Below, in pieces: positions 38,535 through 46,718 of a stretch of DNA of 64,000 bases (within the stretch, counting starts at the first letter, position 1; every line of letters starts with the position of its first letter). Source of the DNA: an uncultured Clostridia bacterium (lineage in GTDB: Bacteria > Bacillota > Clostridia > Christensenellales > Borkfalkiaceae); NCBI GenBank assembly GCA_944338165.1, contig CALVLN010000005.1:62001-126000 (forward strand), given 5' to 3'. The translations under genes were made by a program, and so were the position numbers. Below the pieces are notes generated by a model. The model was not told the origin of the DNA and made no database searches. It worked only from the letters and a program-made list of their open reading frames with translations.

Positions 38535-38562
38535 ACCCCCGGCGGCAAACTGCCGCCGGGGG
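38535..38562 (-). terminator. Terminator of spoVAC
   Basis: CCCCCGGCGGCA / TGCCGCCGGGGG hairpin followed on the minus strand by TTTTCGCG. It separates spoVAC from the protease operon. Confidence 0.8.
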
Positions 38563-38575
38563 AAAACCGCACCGT

Positions 38576-39028
38576 TTACAGATAGGAAAGCAGCCGATAG
38601 AGCACGCCCACCGCCGTGCCCGCCGTCACGCCGAAGACGAGGATGGGCCCCGCGACGAGGAACATCTTCGCCGCCATGCCGTACACAAACCCTTCCGTCT
38701 TGAATTCGATGGCGGGCGACGCCACGGAATTGGCGAATCCCGTGATGGGCACGATGCTCCCCGCACCCGCGACGCGGCCGATCCGGTCGTAGACGCCGAG
38801 CCCCGTAAGAAAGGTGCCGAGAAAGATGAGCAGAACGGAGACCGTCCCCGCAAGCACGTCGCCCGAAAGCCCCGCGAAGGAGAGCATGAAGCGAAAGAAC
38901 TGGCCCAGGCAGCAGATGCCGCCGCCCACCAGAAAAGCGTGTCCGCAGGTGCGGAAATGCTTGCTCGGCGGGGCGAAGCGGTTGACGTATTCCACGTAAT
39001 TGCGGTTGTAATGGCTTTGCTCCGTCAC
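38576..39028 (-). CDS. spoVAC: Stage V sporulation protein AC
   Basis: A 150-residue membrane protein with about four segments, the mechanosensitive-type subunit of the dipicolinic acid channel. Seen: YVEYVNRFAPPSKHFRTCGHAFLVGGGICCLGQFF, GLGVYDRIGRVAGAGSIVPITGFANSVASPAIEFKTEGFV and VFGVTAGTAVGVLY, all family hallmarks. The start is GTG 39028 with GGAGGGGAG before it; the open frame continues upstream but shows no homology. The GTG overlaps the stop of a 30-codon upstream frame. It is terminated at 38535-38562, so it is not cotranscribed with spoVAD as it is in Bacillus. Confidence 0.94.
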   Translation of the reverse strand: MTEQSHYNRNYVEYVNRFAPPSKHFRTCGHAFLVGGGICCLGQFFRFMLSFAGLSGDVLAGTVSVLLIFLGTFLTGLGVYDRIGRVAGAGSIVPITGFANSVASPAIEFKTEGFVYGMAAKMFLVAGPILVFGVTAGTAVGVLYRLLSYL

Positions 39029-39117
39029 CGTCTCCCCTCCTTCCGCCCAAAGGGCGGAATGCAGCTTTCGCGTTCCTCTTTCGTCTTGCCGGGCGGGTCG
39101 TTTCTGATCTTTTCCAT
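39025..39117 (-). CDS. Possible 30-residue protein coupled to spoVAC
   Basis: Short frame MEKIRNDPPGKTKEERESCI (residues 1-20), 30 residues in all, whose TGA overlaps the GTG of spoVAC. Its ATG follows a candidate sigma-G -10 box by 5 bases. A strong hairpin (TTCCGCCC / GGGCGGAA) lies near its 3' end just before the spoVAC ribosome site, so translating this frame could open that site. It may be a real microprotein or only a coupling device. Confidence 0.35.
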   Translation of the reverse strand: MEKIRNDPPGKTKEERESCIPPFGRKEGRR

Positions 39118-39122
39118 ACCCG

Positions 39123-39152
39123 TAATTTGGGGATTTTGCGCGGTTTTTATAC
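39123..39152 (-). promoter_or_regulatory. Possible sigma-G promoter of spoVAC
   Basis: Minus-strand GTATA (39148-39152), 18-bp spacer, CAAATTA (39123-39129). It has two mismatches to the GMATR/CATNNTA consensus. Confidence 0.4.
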
Positions 39153-39168
39153 CTCTGCCGGCGCGGGG

Positions 39169-39660
39169 TCAGCAATAGGACGCGAGCAGTTCGTAGAGCG
39201 TCTGGTAGAACTCGCCCAGATATTCCCGCGCCAGCGTATCCATGGCGAATGCCTGCAGGCGCGCGTCGGGGTCGTCCGTCGCTTCCATATAATAGTTGCG
39301 CACCACAAGGAAGCGCTGCGGATAGGCGAGCCCGTAATTGGGGTTATCGGGGTAGCGGTACGGTCCGTATTCGTTCCCCTCCGAGGCGATCCCCTCGTAG
39401 GCGAGCTGATAGAGAAGGTCGGAACGCACGACCTCGATGTCCGCCGCCGCCCGTTCGTCGATCTCCTCTTCCCGTTCGGAACGGATGGTGGAACGGGAGA
39501 CGTTGTTGGAGAGCAGCAGGCGGAAGATCTCCCCCTTTTCCGCCTCCGCCTCGGCGAGGATGTCGTTCTTTTTGGCCTGCGCCGCCCGCACCATGGCAAG
39601 CTGGACTGCGGAAAGATCGGCGTAATCGGGATCAGTCAGATCGATGATGTCAATATCCAT
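39169..39660 (-). CDS. Phage cassette protein of unknown function
   Basis: A 163-residue protein, last of the phage head cassette. An N-terminal helical half (SAVQLAMVRAAQAKKNDILAEAEAE) is followed by the Arg/Glu-rich stretch STIRSEREEEIDERAA and a Tyr/Pro-rich C-terminal half (YGPYRYPDNPNYGLAYPQRF). It overlaps the previous gene by 11 bases, so it belongs to the cassette. Position would suit a head-completion or tail-connector protein, but I do not recognise the family. Confidence 0.6.
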   Translation of the reverse strand: MDIDIIDLTDPDYADLSAVQLAMVRAAQAKKNDILAEAEAEKGEIFRLLLSNNVSRSTIRSEREEEIDERAAADIEVVRSDLLYQLAYEGIASEGNEYGPYRYPDNPNYGLAYPQRFLVVRNYYMEATDDPDARLQAFAMDTLAREYLGEFYQTLYELLASYC

Positions 39661-40927
39661 GGTCGATCTCCTCCAGGACGCGCAGCGTCAGGGCGGTAAA
39701 ACGGGCGGCGGGATCGGCGGAGCGCAGGCGGAACCGGAACGCGTTGCCCGCGGGTGCGGACGGCAGCTTTAAAAGCTCCCCCGCCCGGCCGCGCACCAGG
39801 GCGCAGTCCCCGCCGTCCGAATACACGCCGACCTCTACCCGCCCGCTCCCCTCGACGCAGACTTCTCCGATGCGCTTGCGCGCACAGGAAAGTCCGAGCG
39901 AGGAAAACTCGCTCTCATACCGGCACGCGGGCGCCGACGAAAAAGACGGCGGAACGAGGCGGCAGAGTTTTCCCTCCGCCGCGAAATACAGTTCCGCGCC
40001 TCCCGCGACGGTTTCCGCCGCCGCGGGCAAAAATGCCGTCTCCCCCGTCTGCGGGTCGTACCGGAACAACGCGCGGCCGCCCCCGCGCAGCACGACGGCG
40101 GCGTAATAGATCCCGCCTGCCTGCGTCCCCTCCGCCGCCGTGCCGGGCGCGCGGAAATCGGGGCAGATGCGGCGGCAGGCGCCGTCGAGGGCGTATACGC
40201 CGTCGTCGGCAAAAAAGACGATCTCCTTCCCGCAACAGGCGACGGAAGAAGCGCAGATCCCGCCGAACGCACAGGGAAGGTCGAGGGCGCGGAAATTGAG
40301 GTTGTCCCCCGGCACGCGCACCCGCGTGATCCCCCGTTCGCGGAAAAGGTACAGATCGTCGTCAAACGGAACGAGGGCGAGGATCTCCCCCGCCGCGGAG
40401 GGAAGGCAGATCTCCCCCGCCCCCTGCGAGGCGTGCTCCCAATCCTCCGCATCGCCCGCACGGGAAAAACAGAGGCGGCTCCCGCCTGCCGTGAACAGGC
40501 GTTCGCGGAAAAACGCCGCCGCGCTGCCGCCCGCGCCGCCCGGAACGTCGGAAAGGACGCCTGCAAAATAGCGACGGATCCCCGACCCGCCGACGAGATA
40601 GACGCGCGGCTCCCCGTCCGCGCCCGGCACCTCCGCCACGGCGCGCACGCCCGTTGCAGCCGCCGTGTCCGCCGCCTCCCCGAACAGATAAAACGCCGAC
40701 TGCGTCACGCCGCACAGCCGCCCCGAACAGGCAAGCCGCAGCAGGCGCACCCCGGCGGGGAGCGCCCCTTCCTGCCGTACGGCGGGACCGCACACGAGCG
40801 CATCCCCCGCGCGGAGAAATCCGCTTGCCCGTGCCGCCTTCAGCCCCTGCCCCGAAAAGAGCGCCAAAGGCAGGCGCACCCTGCGGCGGGTGCCCGCCGG
40901 CGCGCAGATCTCCTTGCGGGCGCTCAT
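39650..40927 (-). CDS. Phage head-closure/tail-hub-like beta-propeller protein
   Basis: A 425-residue protein made of short repeating strand blocks (for example RVYLVGGSGIRRYFAG, ERLFTAGGSRLCFSRAGD, DDDLYLFRERGITRV, KEIVFFADDGVYALDG, RALFRYDPQTGETAFLPA), which suggests a beta-propeller. ATG 40927 is preceded by GGAGGTGGG and overlaps the stop of the connector gene. In P22-like podoviruses a protein of this size and position (gp10) closes the head after packaging. The assignment rests on gene order and repeat pattern. Confidence 0.55.
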   Translation of the reverse strand: MSARKEICAPAGTRRRVRLPLALFSGQGLKAARASGFLRAGDALVCGPAVRQEGALPAGVRLLRLACSGRLCGVTQSAFYLFGEAADTAAATGVRAVAEVPGADGEPRVYLVGGSGIRRYFAGVLSDVPGGAGGSAAAFFRERLFTAGGSRLCFSRAGDAEDWEHASQGAGEICLPSAAGEILALVPFDDDLYLFRERGITRVRVPGDNLNFRALDLPCAFGGICASSVACCGKEIVFFADDGVYALDGACRRICPDFRAPGTAAEGTQAGGIYYAAVVLRGGGRALFRYDPQTGETAFLPAAAETVAGGAELYFAAEGKLCRLVPPSFSSAPACRYESEFSSLGLSCARKRIGEVCVEGSGRVEVGVYSDGGDCALVRGRAGELLKLPSAPAGNAFRFRLRSADPAARFTALTLRVLEEIDHGY

Positions 40928-41472
40928 ACCCACCTCCGCGAGCGCATGCGCAGCGGCCTGCGCGGGAAATCCGCCGCGCGGAGCGCGTCCTGATAGCGCT
41001 TCTGCCAGACCGCCGCTTCGGAAAACTGCCCGCGCGAGAGACAGTACTCCGAGGCGACGCCAAACGAGAGCAGCCGCGCCGTGATCTTCCCCGAAAAGGC
41101 GCAGTCGTCCTCCCAGTCCTTTTCCGCGGGAGAATAGTTGTACTGCACGCGCACGGTCCCCCCACCCTGCACGCAGATCCCCTCCGCCGAGAGGGTATAC
41201 GCGAGCGGATTTCCCGCCTCGTCTGTCACGCGGAGGATCTCGACGGGCGCGCAGGAAAACCGCACGAACGCGATCCCGCCGTCCGCGGATGCAAACGTCT
41301 CCTCCTTCCGCAGCGGGACGTAATCGACGGCGACCTCGTTCTCCACGAGGTTATAGCACCGCACGAGGGAGAGGAGCTCGCCCGCGGGGGACGCCGCCGC
41401 GTATGCCTCCTGCACGAGGTCCTCCCTGCCGAGATTGGCCGCGGCGAGCGCGACCACGTCTTTCACCTTCAT
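40924..41472 (-). CDS. Phage head-tail connector / adaptor-like protein
   Basis: A 182-residue protein starting MKVKDVVALAAANLGREDLVQEA, a helical start common to phage adaptor proteins that dock under the portal. The middle part is strand-rich (VRVQYNYSPAEKDWEDD), and the C-terminal helices include ITARLLSFGVASEYCLSRGQFSEAAVWQKRYQDAL, a usual ending in gp6/gp4-type connectors. A tandem ATG at 41475 is too close to the GGGAGG site, so 41472 is preferred. It follows the capsid gene by 56 bases. Confidence 0.65.
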   Translation of the reverse strand: MKVKDVVALAAANLGREDLVQEAYAAASPAGELLSLVRCYNLVENEVAVDYVPLRKEETFASADGGIAFVRFSCAPVEILRVTDEAGNPLAYTLSAEGICVQGGGTVRVQYNYSPAEKDWEDDCAFSGKITARLLSFGVASEYCLSRGQFSEAAVWQKRYQDALRAADFPRRPLRMRSRRWV

Positions 41473-41528
41473 CATCCACCTCCCGATCAGTCCGAGGAGG
41501 GCGGGGCATCCCCCGCCCTCCCGCCCGC

Positions 41529-42683
41529 TCACGCTTCCGTAATGCCGGAAAGCATCGCCTGCCCGCAGGGGCGCGAGCAGAGCAGTTCCGCATATTTTAC
41601 GAGCGTCGCCGTAAACACGGGTTTGCCCGCCTTCTGGCGGAGAATGCTGCCGTCGTCCCCTTCCAGCCACTGCCAGTCGCAAAGCTGATGCAGGCGGAAA
41701 TCGTCGGTGTTGAGCAGATACATGGTCTTTGCAGGGCAGAACCTGTCCGCGACCACGGGGATGCCGTTGAAACTGATGGCGCGGAATCCGCCCTCGAGCT
41801 CCAGGCTCTCCGTCTGCCTGTACTTGGAAAGCGCCTCCGCGAGCGCGCGGCGCACGCCCCAGGAACAGACGATGAAGTTGACCTTGCTGCCCGCGTTCTC
41901 CTCGAGCGCGTCGATCGCCTTCTGCACTTTTGCCTCGGTGATGTCGCCCACGGACGTCTGCATATAGGGGGTAAGCCAGGGATTTTCGCTGCGGCTGAGG
42001 CCGTAAAGCGTGCCCGTGGAGGAAAAGATGGCGCCGAGCCCCGTGAGCTCCATGTTGTAGGAATTCTGCAGCACGAACTTCATCGTCGCCGCCGAAGAAA
42101 TGGCCTCGCCCGAAAGGACGACCTTCTTGGAGGCGCGGTCGACCGAGGTGACCACGCGCCCTTTCGCGGCAGCGGTGCCGGAAGTGTTGTACACGTCGAC
42201 GATCATCCCTTCCGCGATGGCGTTGACGCTGTCCATCGTATAGGTGGAGCCGCTGGCGCTCGAGACCGTGCCGAGCGTGCCGGAGCCGTCGCCGAAGAGC
42301 ATTCTGCCGAAATGGAAGGCGGAACTCTTGACGAGCCCGTCCATCTCGTCGTTGAGGAGGGAAACGAACGCCCCCTCGTTGTTTGCGGAAGCGCGGATCG
42401 CCTTGTCGGAGATCTCGATCGTCCCGTAAAGATTTTTCAGCGTCGCCACGAACTGCGCGTAGCGGTTGCCGCCCGCGGAGGGCAGCTCGCCGTCCTCCGT
42501 GCCTGCGCCGACGCCGCCGTTGACGCCGACGCGCACCAGCTTGCGCACGTCCTTGCCCCAGACGTCGGAAGTCGTCTGGCGGATGCGCGCGAGCAGAGGG
42601 TTGACGGCAAAGTTGAGCTGATCGCTCACCACGCCGAGATAGTAAGATTTAAGGGCGTTGTCCGCCGTTGCCGTAGTTACCAT
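41529..42683 (-). CDS. Phage major capsid protein
   Basis: A 384-residue protein, likely HK97-fold, that forms the shell. Supporting stretches are LNFAVNPLLARIRQTTSDVWGK, GGNRYAQFVATLKNLYGTIEISDKAIRAS (N-arm/E-loop-like region), a Gly/Ser-rich insertion domain at 145-215, and VNFIVCSWGVRRALAEAL with FNGIPVVADRFCPAKTMYLLNTDDFRL, the typical P-domain wording of capsids. It has a good AAGGAGA site and follows the scaffold gene by 12 bases. Confidence 0.85.
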   Translation of the reverse strand: MVTTATADNALKSYYLGVVSDQLNFAVNPLLARIRQTTSDVWGKDVRKLVRVGVNGGVGAGTEDGELPSAGGNRYAQFVATLKNLYGTIEISDKAIRASANNEGAFVSLLNDEMDGLVKSSAFHFGRMLFGDGSGTLGTVSSASGSTYTMDSVNAIAEGMIVDVYNTSGTAAAKGRVVTSVDRASKKVVLSGEAISSAATMKFVLQNSYNMELTGLGAIFSSTGTLYGLSRSENPWLTPYMQTSVGDITEAKVQKAIDALEENAGSKVNFIVCSWGVRRALAEALSKYRQTESLELEGGFRAISFNGIPVVADRFCPAKTMYLLNTDDFRLHQLCDWQWLEGDDGSILRQKAGKPVFTATLVKYAELLCSRPCGQAMLSGITEA

Positions 42684-42695
42684 ATCCTGTTCTCC

Positions 42696-43118
42696 TTATT
42701 GTTTGTTGTGGCTGCGGAAGTAGCCGAGCGCAAGATCGCCCGCCTCCGCAAAAGACCTGGCGCGCGTTTTGGGCGCCGTTACGGGCGCGCCGCCGCCCGC
42801 CATGAGGGGTACGCCGCCCAGCCCGGCGAGATATTCGCTCACGATGCGCGAACGCACCCCTTCGTTTTCGCAGACGGCGCGATAGAGCGCCTCGGCGTCC
42901 GGCTGCGCGGGAGAGGGCGGCGTCTGCGCAGCTCCCGCTGCCTGCATTGCATCTTCCGCCGCCTTTTTCTCCGCCTCGAGCGCCTTCAGGCGTTGACTGC
43001 GACGGGTGAATTCCGCCTCCAGCTGCTCGTACGCGTGCACGAGGGCATCGGCGGTGCGGAACTTGCCGAACTGCGTCTCCGCCCCGGCATCTTCCGTTCG
43101 GATGTTCTCCTCTTCCAT
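42696..43118 (-). CDS. Probable phage scaffolding protein
   Basis: A 140-residue protein between portal and capsid genes, the usual scaffold position. Residues 25-60 form a Glu/Ala/Lys coiled coil (ALVHAYEQLEAEFTRRSQRLK), followed by a Pro/Ala linker and a C-terminal segment with PLMAGGGAPVTAP and ALGYFRSHNKQ. The coiled-coil, acidic character and position support a scaffold; no sequence signature proves it. Confidence 0.6.
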   Translation of the reverse strand: MEEENIRTEDAGAETQFGKFRTADALVHAYEQLEAEFTRRSQRLKALEAEKKAAEDAMQAAGAAQTPPSPAQPDAEALYRAVCENEGVRSRIVSEYLAGLGGVPLMAGGGAPVTAPKTRARSFAEAGDLALGYFRSHNKQ

Positions 43119-43119
43119 A

Positions 43120-44976
43120 TCATTCTCCTTTCAGACGGCGATGGCTTTCGAGGTGGCGCATGATCCTCCCCTTTGCCGCCTTGTCTTCTTCCCCGCCCGA
43201 AAGCAGGGCGCGGGTGTGTTCGGCGATGTGCAGCGCGTGATCGTCGTACGCATCCGCCTCCACCTCCCGCTGCGCCAGTTCCACATTCTCCCGCTCGGCT
43301 TTGCGCAGATGCAGATGGGAGATATCCCGCGCGCTCTCCAGCGTCCCGAACCCGAGCGCATCGAGCACTTTGTTGCGCATCTCCGCCGAAAGATTCCCCT
43401 CCTCGTCCTTCAAAAGGCCGAGCGTGAGCAGGGAAACGATCTCTTCCCGCTTCTCCGCGGGCGAACGGTCGTATTCCGTCTCAAACGAGACGTCGTCCGC
43501 CGAAATGTCGCTCGCGCCAAAGTAGAAAAGCTCGGTATTCCCGTCCGTCCCCGTCATGCGGAGCACGCGTTTGGCGGAAGCAAACTGTTTGTAAAGATGC
43601 AGGATCTGTTTTCCCACCTCTTTGACGGCCCGCTCGATGCTCTCGGCGCTCATCGTCATGCGGTTGGTATCCTGATCGATGAGCAGCTGCAATCCGGTTG
43701 CGGAGGTGACGTGCGTCGGATTTGCGGAATTGCGCGAGATCTCGCTCATGCCCGAAACGAGGATAAACTCGCCCGAGATGCGCTCTTCCTCCTCCGCGAA
43801 CTCCGCGGGAAGAGCCCCGCAGTCGAGGAACTCCGGCTTCGGCGAACCCTGGCGGTAAACGAGGACCTTTCCCGGATACAAGCCCTCCTCCGCCAGCTCG
43901 TCCGCGTCGACCGAGCCGTCCTCCACCGCGATCACCCCCATGGAGAGGCGGTTGAGAAATTCATGCTTGCGGTTCCGCACCGCGTTATACGCCCGCTGCA
44001 GGGGGATCATCCTGTCCACGACGCACGTTCCGAAAAACGAGCCCGCGAGCGGGATGCACACCTGGCGGAGGAAGGGAAACACGCGCTCTCCCCTGTCTCC
44101 GTTGAGATACGGGAGCGGTCCTTCATACAGAAGGACGTCCCCCGCAGCGATCTCCAGACGGCCGTCGGGATGTTCCCCGTCCGGCCGGGAATACCGTTCG
44201 ATGAGGACGACGTGGTCCTCGAGCACGGGGCGTTCCTCCCCGTCCGACGGGCGCTTCCAGCCGCCCGCCGAGGCGTACGGCGCCAGCGAAAAATCGGTGA
44301 TGCGCCGCCCCGCCGTTTCCACGCCGAATTTTTCCCGGATCTCGGCGGCAGGCACCGCCTTGGCGTGGATGACGCTCTTTACGTCGGCAAAACTTTCCGC
44401 CGTGAGCGTATCGGGATAGATCTCGAAGGGCGAGAGCGCGATGACGTTGACGTCCCCCTCCCGCACGGAATGCCCCGTCTCGTCCGTGCCGATGACGTTG
44501 CCGTCGTCGTGATTCCACACGACCTTATAAAACGCCGTGCCGCACGTCTCCGACCAGAGCGTCGCCGCCGTGATGACGGCGTCGAGGTCGATCCGGTTTT
44601 TTACCGATTTCAGGATGTTGGAGCACAGCCGCGCCGTCTTCATATCCGCCTGCGAATCGGAAAAGGCGCGCACGGTGAGCGCGGGGCGCACCTTGGCGAG
44701 CCGCGCCATGCGCGTATCGATGGTGGGCGCGATGTGGTTGAACACTTTGCGCGACTGCCAGTAAAACGCCGCGTCCTCTTCCTCGATCTCCCCCGACGGC
44801 GAAACGTCGCAGTATTGGTTGCCGCTGACGAAGTTCATGTTGAGTTCCCACCCGCGCTCGAGATGCCTGCGCATCTGCTGGCGGCGGGCGAAATCCTGCC
44901 CGATCTCCTCAGCGAGCGCCTTCCTGCGCGCCGCTTCCCGTTTTTCTGCCTGGATCTTCTCTTCCTGTTTCTGCAT
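43120..44976 (-). CDS. Phage portal protein
   Basis: A 618-residue portal of the P22-like size class, the dodecameric ring through which DNA enters the head. Supporting features: RRHLERGWELNMNFVSGNQYCDVSP near the N-terminus, RVFPFLRQVCIPLAGSFFGTCVVDRMIPLQRAYNAVRNRKHEFLNR (the clip/stem-like region), and GMSEISRNSANPTHVTSATGLQLLIDQD, a stretch typical of portals. Start ATG 44976 lies behind AGGAGG; it overlaps the preceding gene by 68 bases. Confidence 0.88.
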   Translation of the reverse strand: MQKQEEKIQAEKREAARRKALAEEIGQDFARRQQMRRHLERGWELNMNFVSGNQYCDVSPSGEIEEEDAAFYWQSRKVFNHIAPTIDTRMARLAKVRPALTVRAFSDSQADMKTARLCSNILKSVKNRIDLDAVITAATLWSETCGTAFYKVVWNHDDGNVIGTDETGHSVREGDVNVIALSPFEIYPDTLTAESFADVKSVIHAKAVPAAEIREKFGVETAGRRITDFSLAPYASAGGWKRPSDGEERPVLEDHVVLIERYSRPDGEHPDGRLEIAAGDVLLYEGPLPYLNGDRGERVFPFLRQVCIPLAGSFFGTCVVDRMIPLQRAYNAVRNRKHEFLNRLSMGVIAVEDGSVDADELAEEGLYPGKVLVYRQGSPKPEFLDCGALPAEFAEEEERISGEFILVSGMSEISRNSANPTHVTSATGLQLLIDQDTNRMTMSAESIERAVKEVGKQILHLYKQFASAKRVLRMTGTDGNTELFYFGASDISADDVSFETEYDRSPAEKREEIVSLLTLGLLKDEEGNLSAEMRNKVLDALGFGTLESARDISHLHLRKAERENVELAQREVEADAYDDHALHIAEHTRALLSGGEEDKAAKGRIMRHLESHRRLKGE

Positions 44977-45235
44977 CCGATGCCTCCTGTAATGTCTTGA
45001 GCAGGCGGGCCTTTTCCGCCTCCAGCTCCTCATCCGAGAGAGAAGAAAGTTCCTTCTCCTCCAGCAAAAGCCGCACCGCCTTGAGGTCGGGCGGGACGTC
45101 TTTTTTCGTCTCGCGGCGCTTGACGAGCTTCAGTTCGCCGTCTTCGACGCCGTATTCTTCCGTCACTTCTTCCAGCGAATACCCGAGCGCCACCTTCAGA
45201 ATGGCGCGGCGGATCTCCCGTTCGTCCACTGTCAC
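44909..45235 (-). CDS. Small phage cassette protein
   Basis: A 108-residue, highly charged helical protein starting MTVDEREIRRAILKVALGYSL, with a possible helix-turn-helix EVTEEYGVEDGELKLVKRR. It lies between terminase large subunit and portal, overlapping terminase by 4 bases (ATGA) and portal by 68. It may be a terminase small subunit relocated after the large one, or a regulator; I cannot decide. Confidence 0.55.
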   Translation of the reverse strand: MTVDEREIRRAILKVALGYSLEEVTEEYGVEDGELKLVKRRETKKDVPPDLKAVRLLLEEKELSSLSDEELEAEKARLLKTLQEASDAETGREDPGRKTGSGAQEGAR

Positions 45236-46686
45236 GTCCTCCTCTTCCGGCGGGCAAGGCGGCGGATGAGCCGCTCCTTTTCCCGCCTGACTTCACTCAG
45301 CTCCTGCGTGCGCGGCGGCGGCACGGGACGGCTCATCAGATAATACCGGAGCTCGTCCATGGCATGATCGTCCCGCTTTTCCGGGCACTCCCCGCTCCCC
45401 CAAAAATATCCCTTGAACTCGCGGATCATGTTGGTGCAGCAGGAAAAAATATAGAGGTTTGGCTGCCCGTTCCCGCGCAGAAGATAACTTTTGACGCGCG
45501 CAATGCCGGAAAACACGTCCTTGTTCACGCGCGGATTGACGAGGATGCCCCGCTCGGAAAATAGTTCGGAGACGCTTTTGACGGCGGCGAGCGTGCGCTG
45601 CCCCGCCGCGCTGTCGATGAGCGCGGAAACGCGCCCTTTTGCGTCGTGTTTCCAGTCCAGTTTCCCGCAGATGCCGCGGATGGCCTCGGCGTGAAAATCG
45701 ACGTCTCTGCCCGCAAGGTAATGCTCGGCGACCACGTACACGTTGCCGTCGTGATCCACACAGTACCAGTGCGCGGAGAGCGGGTTGTGCAGCCCGGGGT
45801 CGATGGAGATGACGTCCTGCCATTCCTTGGGCACGGGAAAGGGCTCGATCACGTGCACGTCCTCGTCAAATTCGGGATAGACGAGCCCCTCGCGCGTGCA
45901 GAACCTGCCCAGCTTGCGCGACTGAAGCGTCGTCTCGTCCAATGTGGCTTCGAGCAGCGCGATCTCCTCCTTGGGCAAAAACGGATTGTCCGCCCATTCC
46001 ATGAACTCGTACCACACTTCCGGGTTGCCGCGCCGGTTGAGATAGATCTCCTCATAGACGAAGGTCAGCCCCTTGAGCGGCGTCATGGTGCCGAAAATAT
46101 CCCCGCGGCGGTCGGCGACGCGCATGAGGCATTCCTCGTAAATATCCTTGGGCGGCTCCTCGTCGAACCATACGAAATCGAGCGAGCTGCCCTGAAATTT
46201 TTCCCGCCCCATCTCGCAGCTCTTGAACCCGATGACGGACGTGCCGCCGAGCGCGTTTTTCACCACGATCTGGTCGATGACGCCCGTCTGCGGCGCGTCC
46301 TTTCTGCCGCTCTGCATGACGATGTCCACGATGCGGTCGGGGCGGAGATATTGCAGGATCTTCTTCTGCGCCACGTCCCGCTGCACCTGCGCGGTGAGCG
46401 AGACCACCCAGCCGAAGACGTTCTTGCGGTTTTTGCGGTAAGGATGGATGCCGCAGGCGAGGTAGATGCACTCCACGGCGCCGCACTCCGTCTTGCCGGA
46501 GCGGTTGCCGCCGAACACCCAGCGGTTGCGCTTCCTGCATTTGTGAAAGGCGATCTGTTTTTTGTGCTTTTTCCGCCCCGCATTGTACCGAGCGAGGGCG
46601 TCCGAACGCTTCCGCCGCGCCTGCTCCCGCTCGATCGCCTTGATTTTTTCTATAATTCCGACCGTATCCGACAAATCCTTCCCCAT
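45232..46686 (-). CDS. Phage terminase large subunit
   Basis: A 484-residue packaging motor. ATPase: Walker A variant FGGNRSGKTE near residue 59, Walker B DFVWFDEEPP, coupling motif GTMTPLKGL. RNase H-like nuclease (Terminase_6C type): ISIDPGLHNPLSAHW supplies the first acidic residue, SALIDSAAGQ the second, and DDHAMDELRYYL the last. All catalytic acids appear intact, so the motor could be active. It is the first gene of the head cassette and is divergent from 46719, with only 32 bases between the starts. Confidence 0.93.
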   Translation of the reverse strand: MGKDLSDTVGIIEKIKAIEREQARRKRSDALARYNAGRKKHKKQIAFHKCRKRNRWVFGGNRSGKTECGAVECIYLACGIHPYRKNRKNVFGWVVSLTAQVQRDVAQKKILQYLRPDRIVDIVMQSGRKDAPQTGVIDQIVVKNALGGTSVIGFKSCEMGREKFQGSSLDFVWFDEEPPKDIYEECLMRVADRRGDIFGTMTPLKGLTFVYEEIYLNRRGNPEVWYEFMEWADNPFLPKEEIALLEATLDETTLQSRKLGRFCTREGLVYPEFDEDVHVIEPFPVPKEWQDVISIDPGLHNPLSAHWYCVDHDGNVYVVAEHYLAGRDVDFHAEAIRGICGKLDWKHDAKGRVSALIDSAAGQRTLAAVKSVSELFSERGILVNPRVNKDVFSGIARVKSYLLRGNGQPNLYIFSCCTNMIREFKGYFWGSGECPEKRDDHAMDELRYYLMSRPVPPPRTQELSEVRREKERLIRRLARRKRRT

Positions 46687-46718
46687 TTCCCCCTCGCCCG
46701 CGCGTTACAATGCAAGCT

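Noticed and set aside
38427..39168. Phage attachment site next to spoVAC
   Set aside because: No direct repeat matching the other side of the head cassette was noticed, and no integrase is present.
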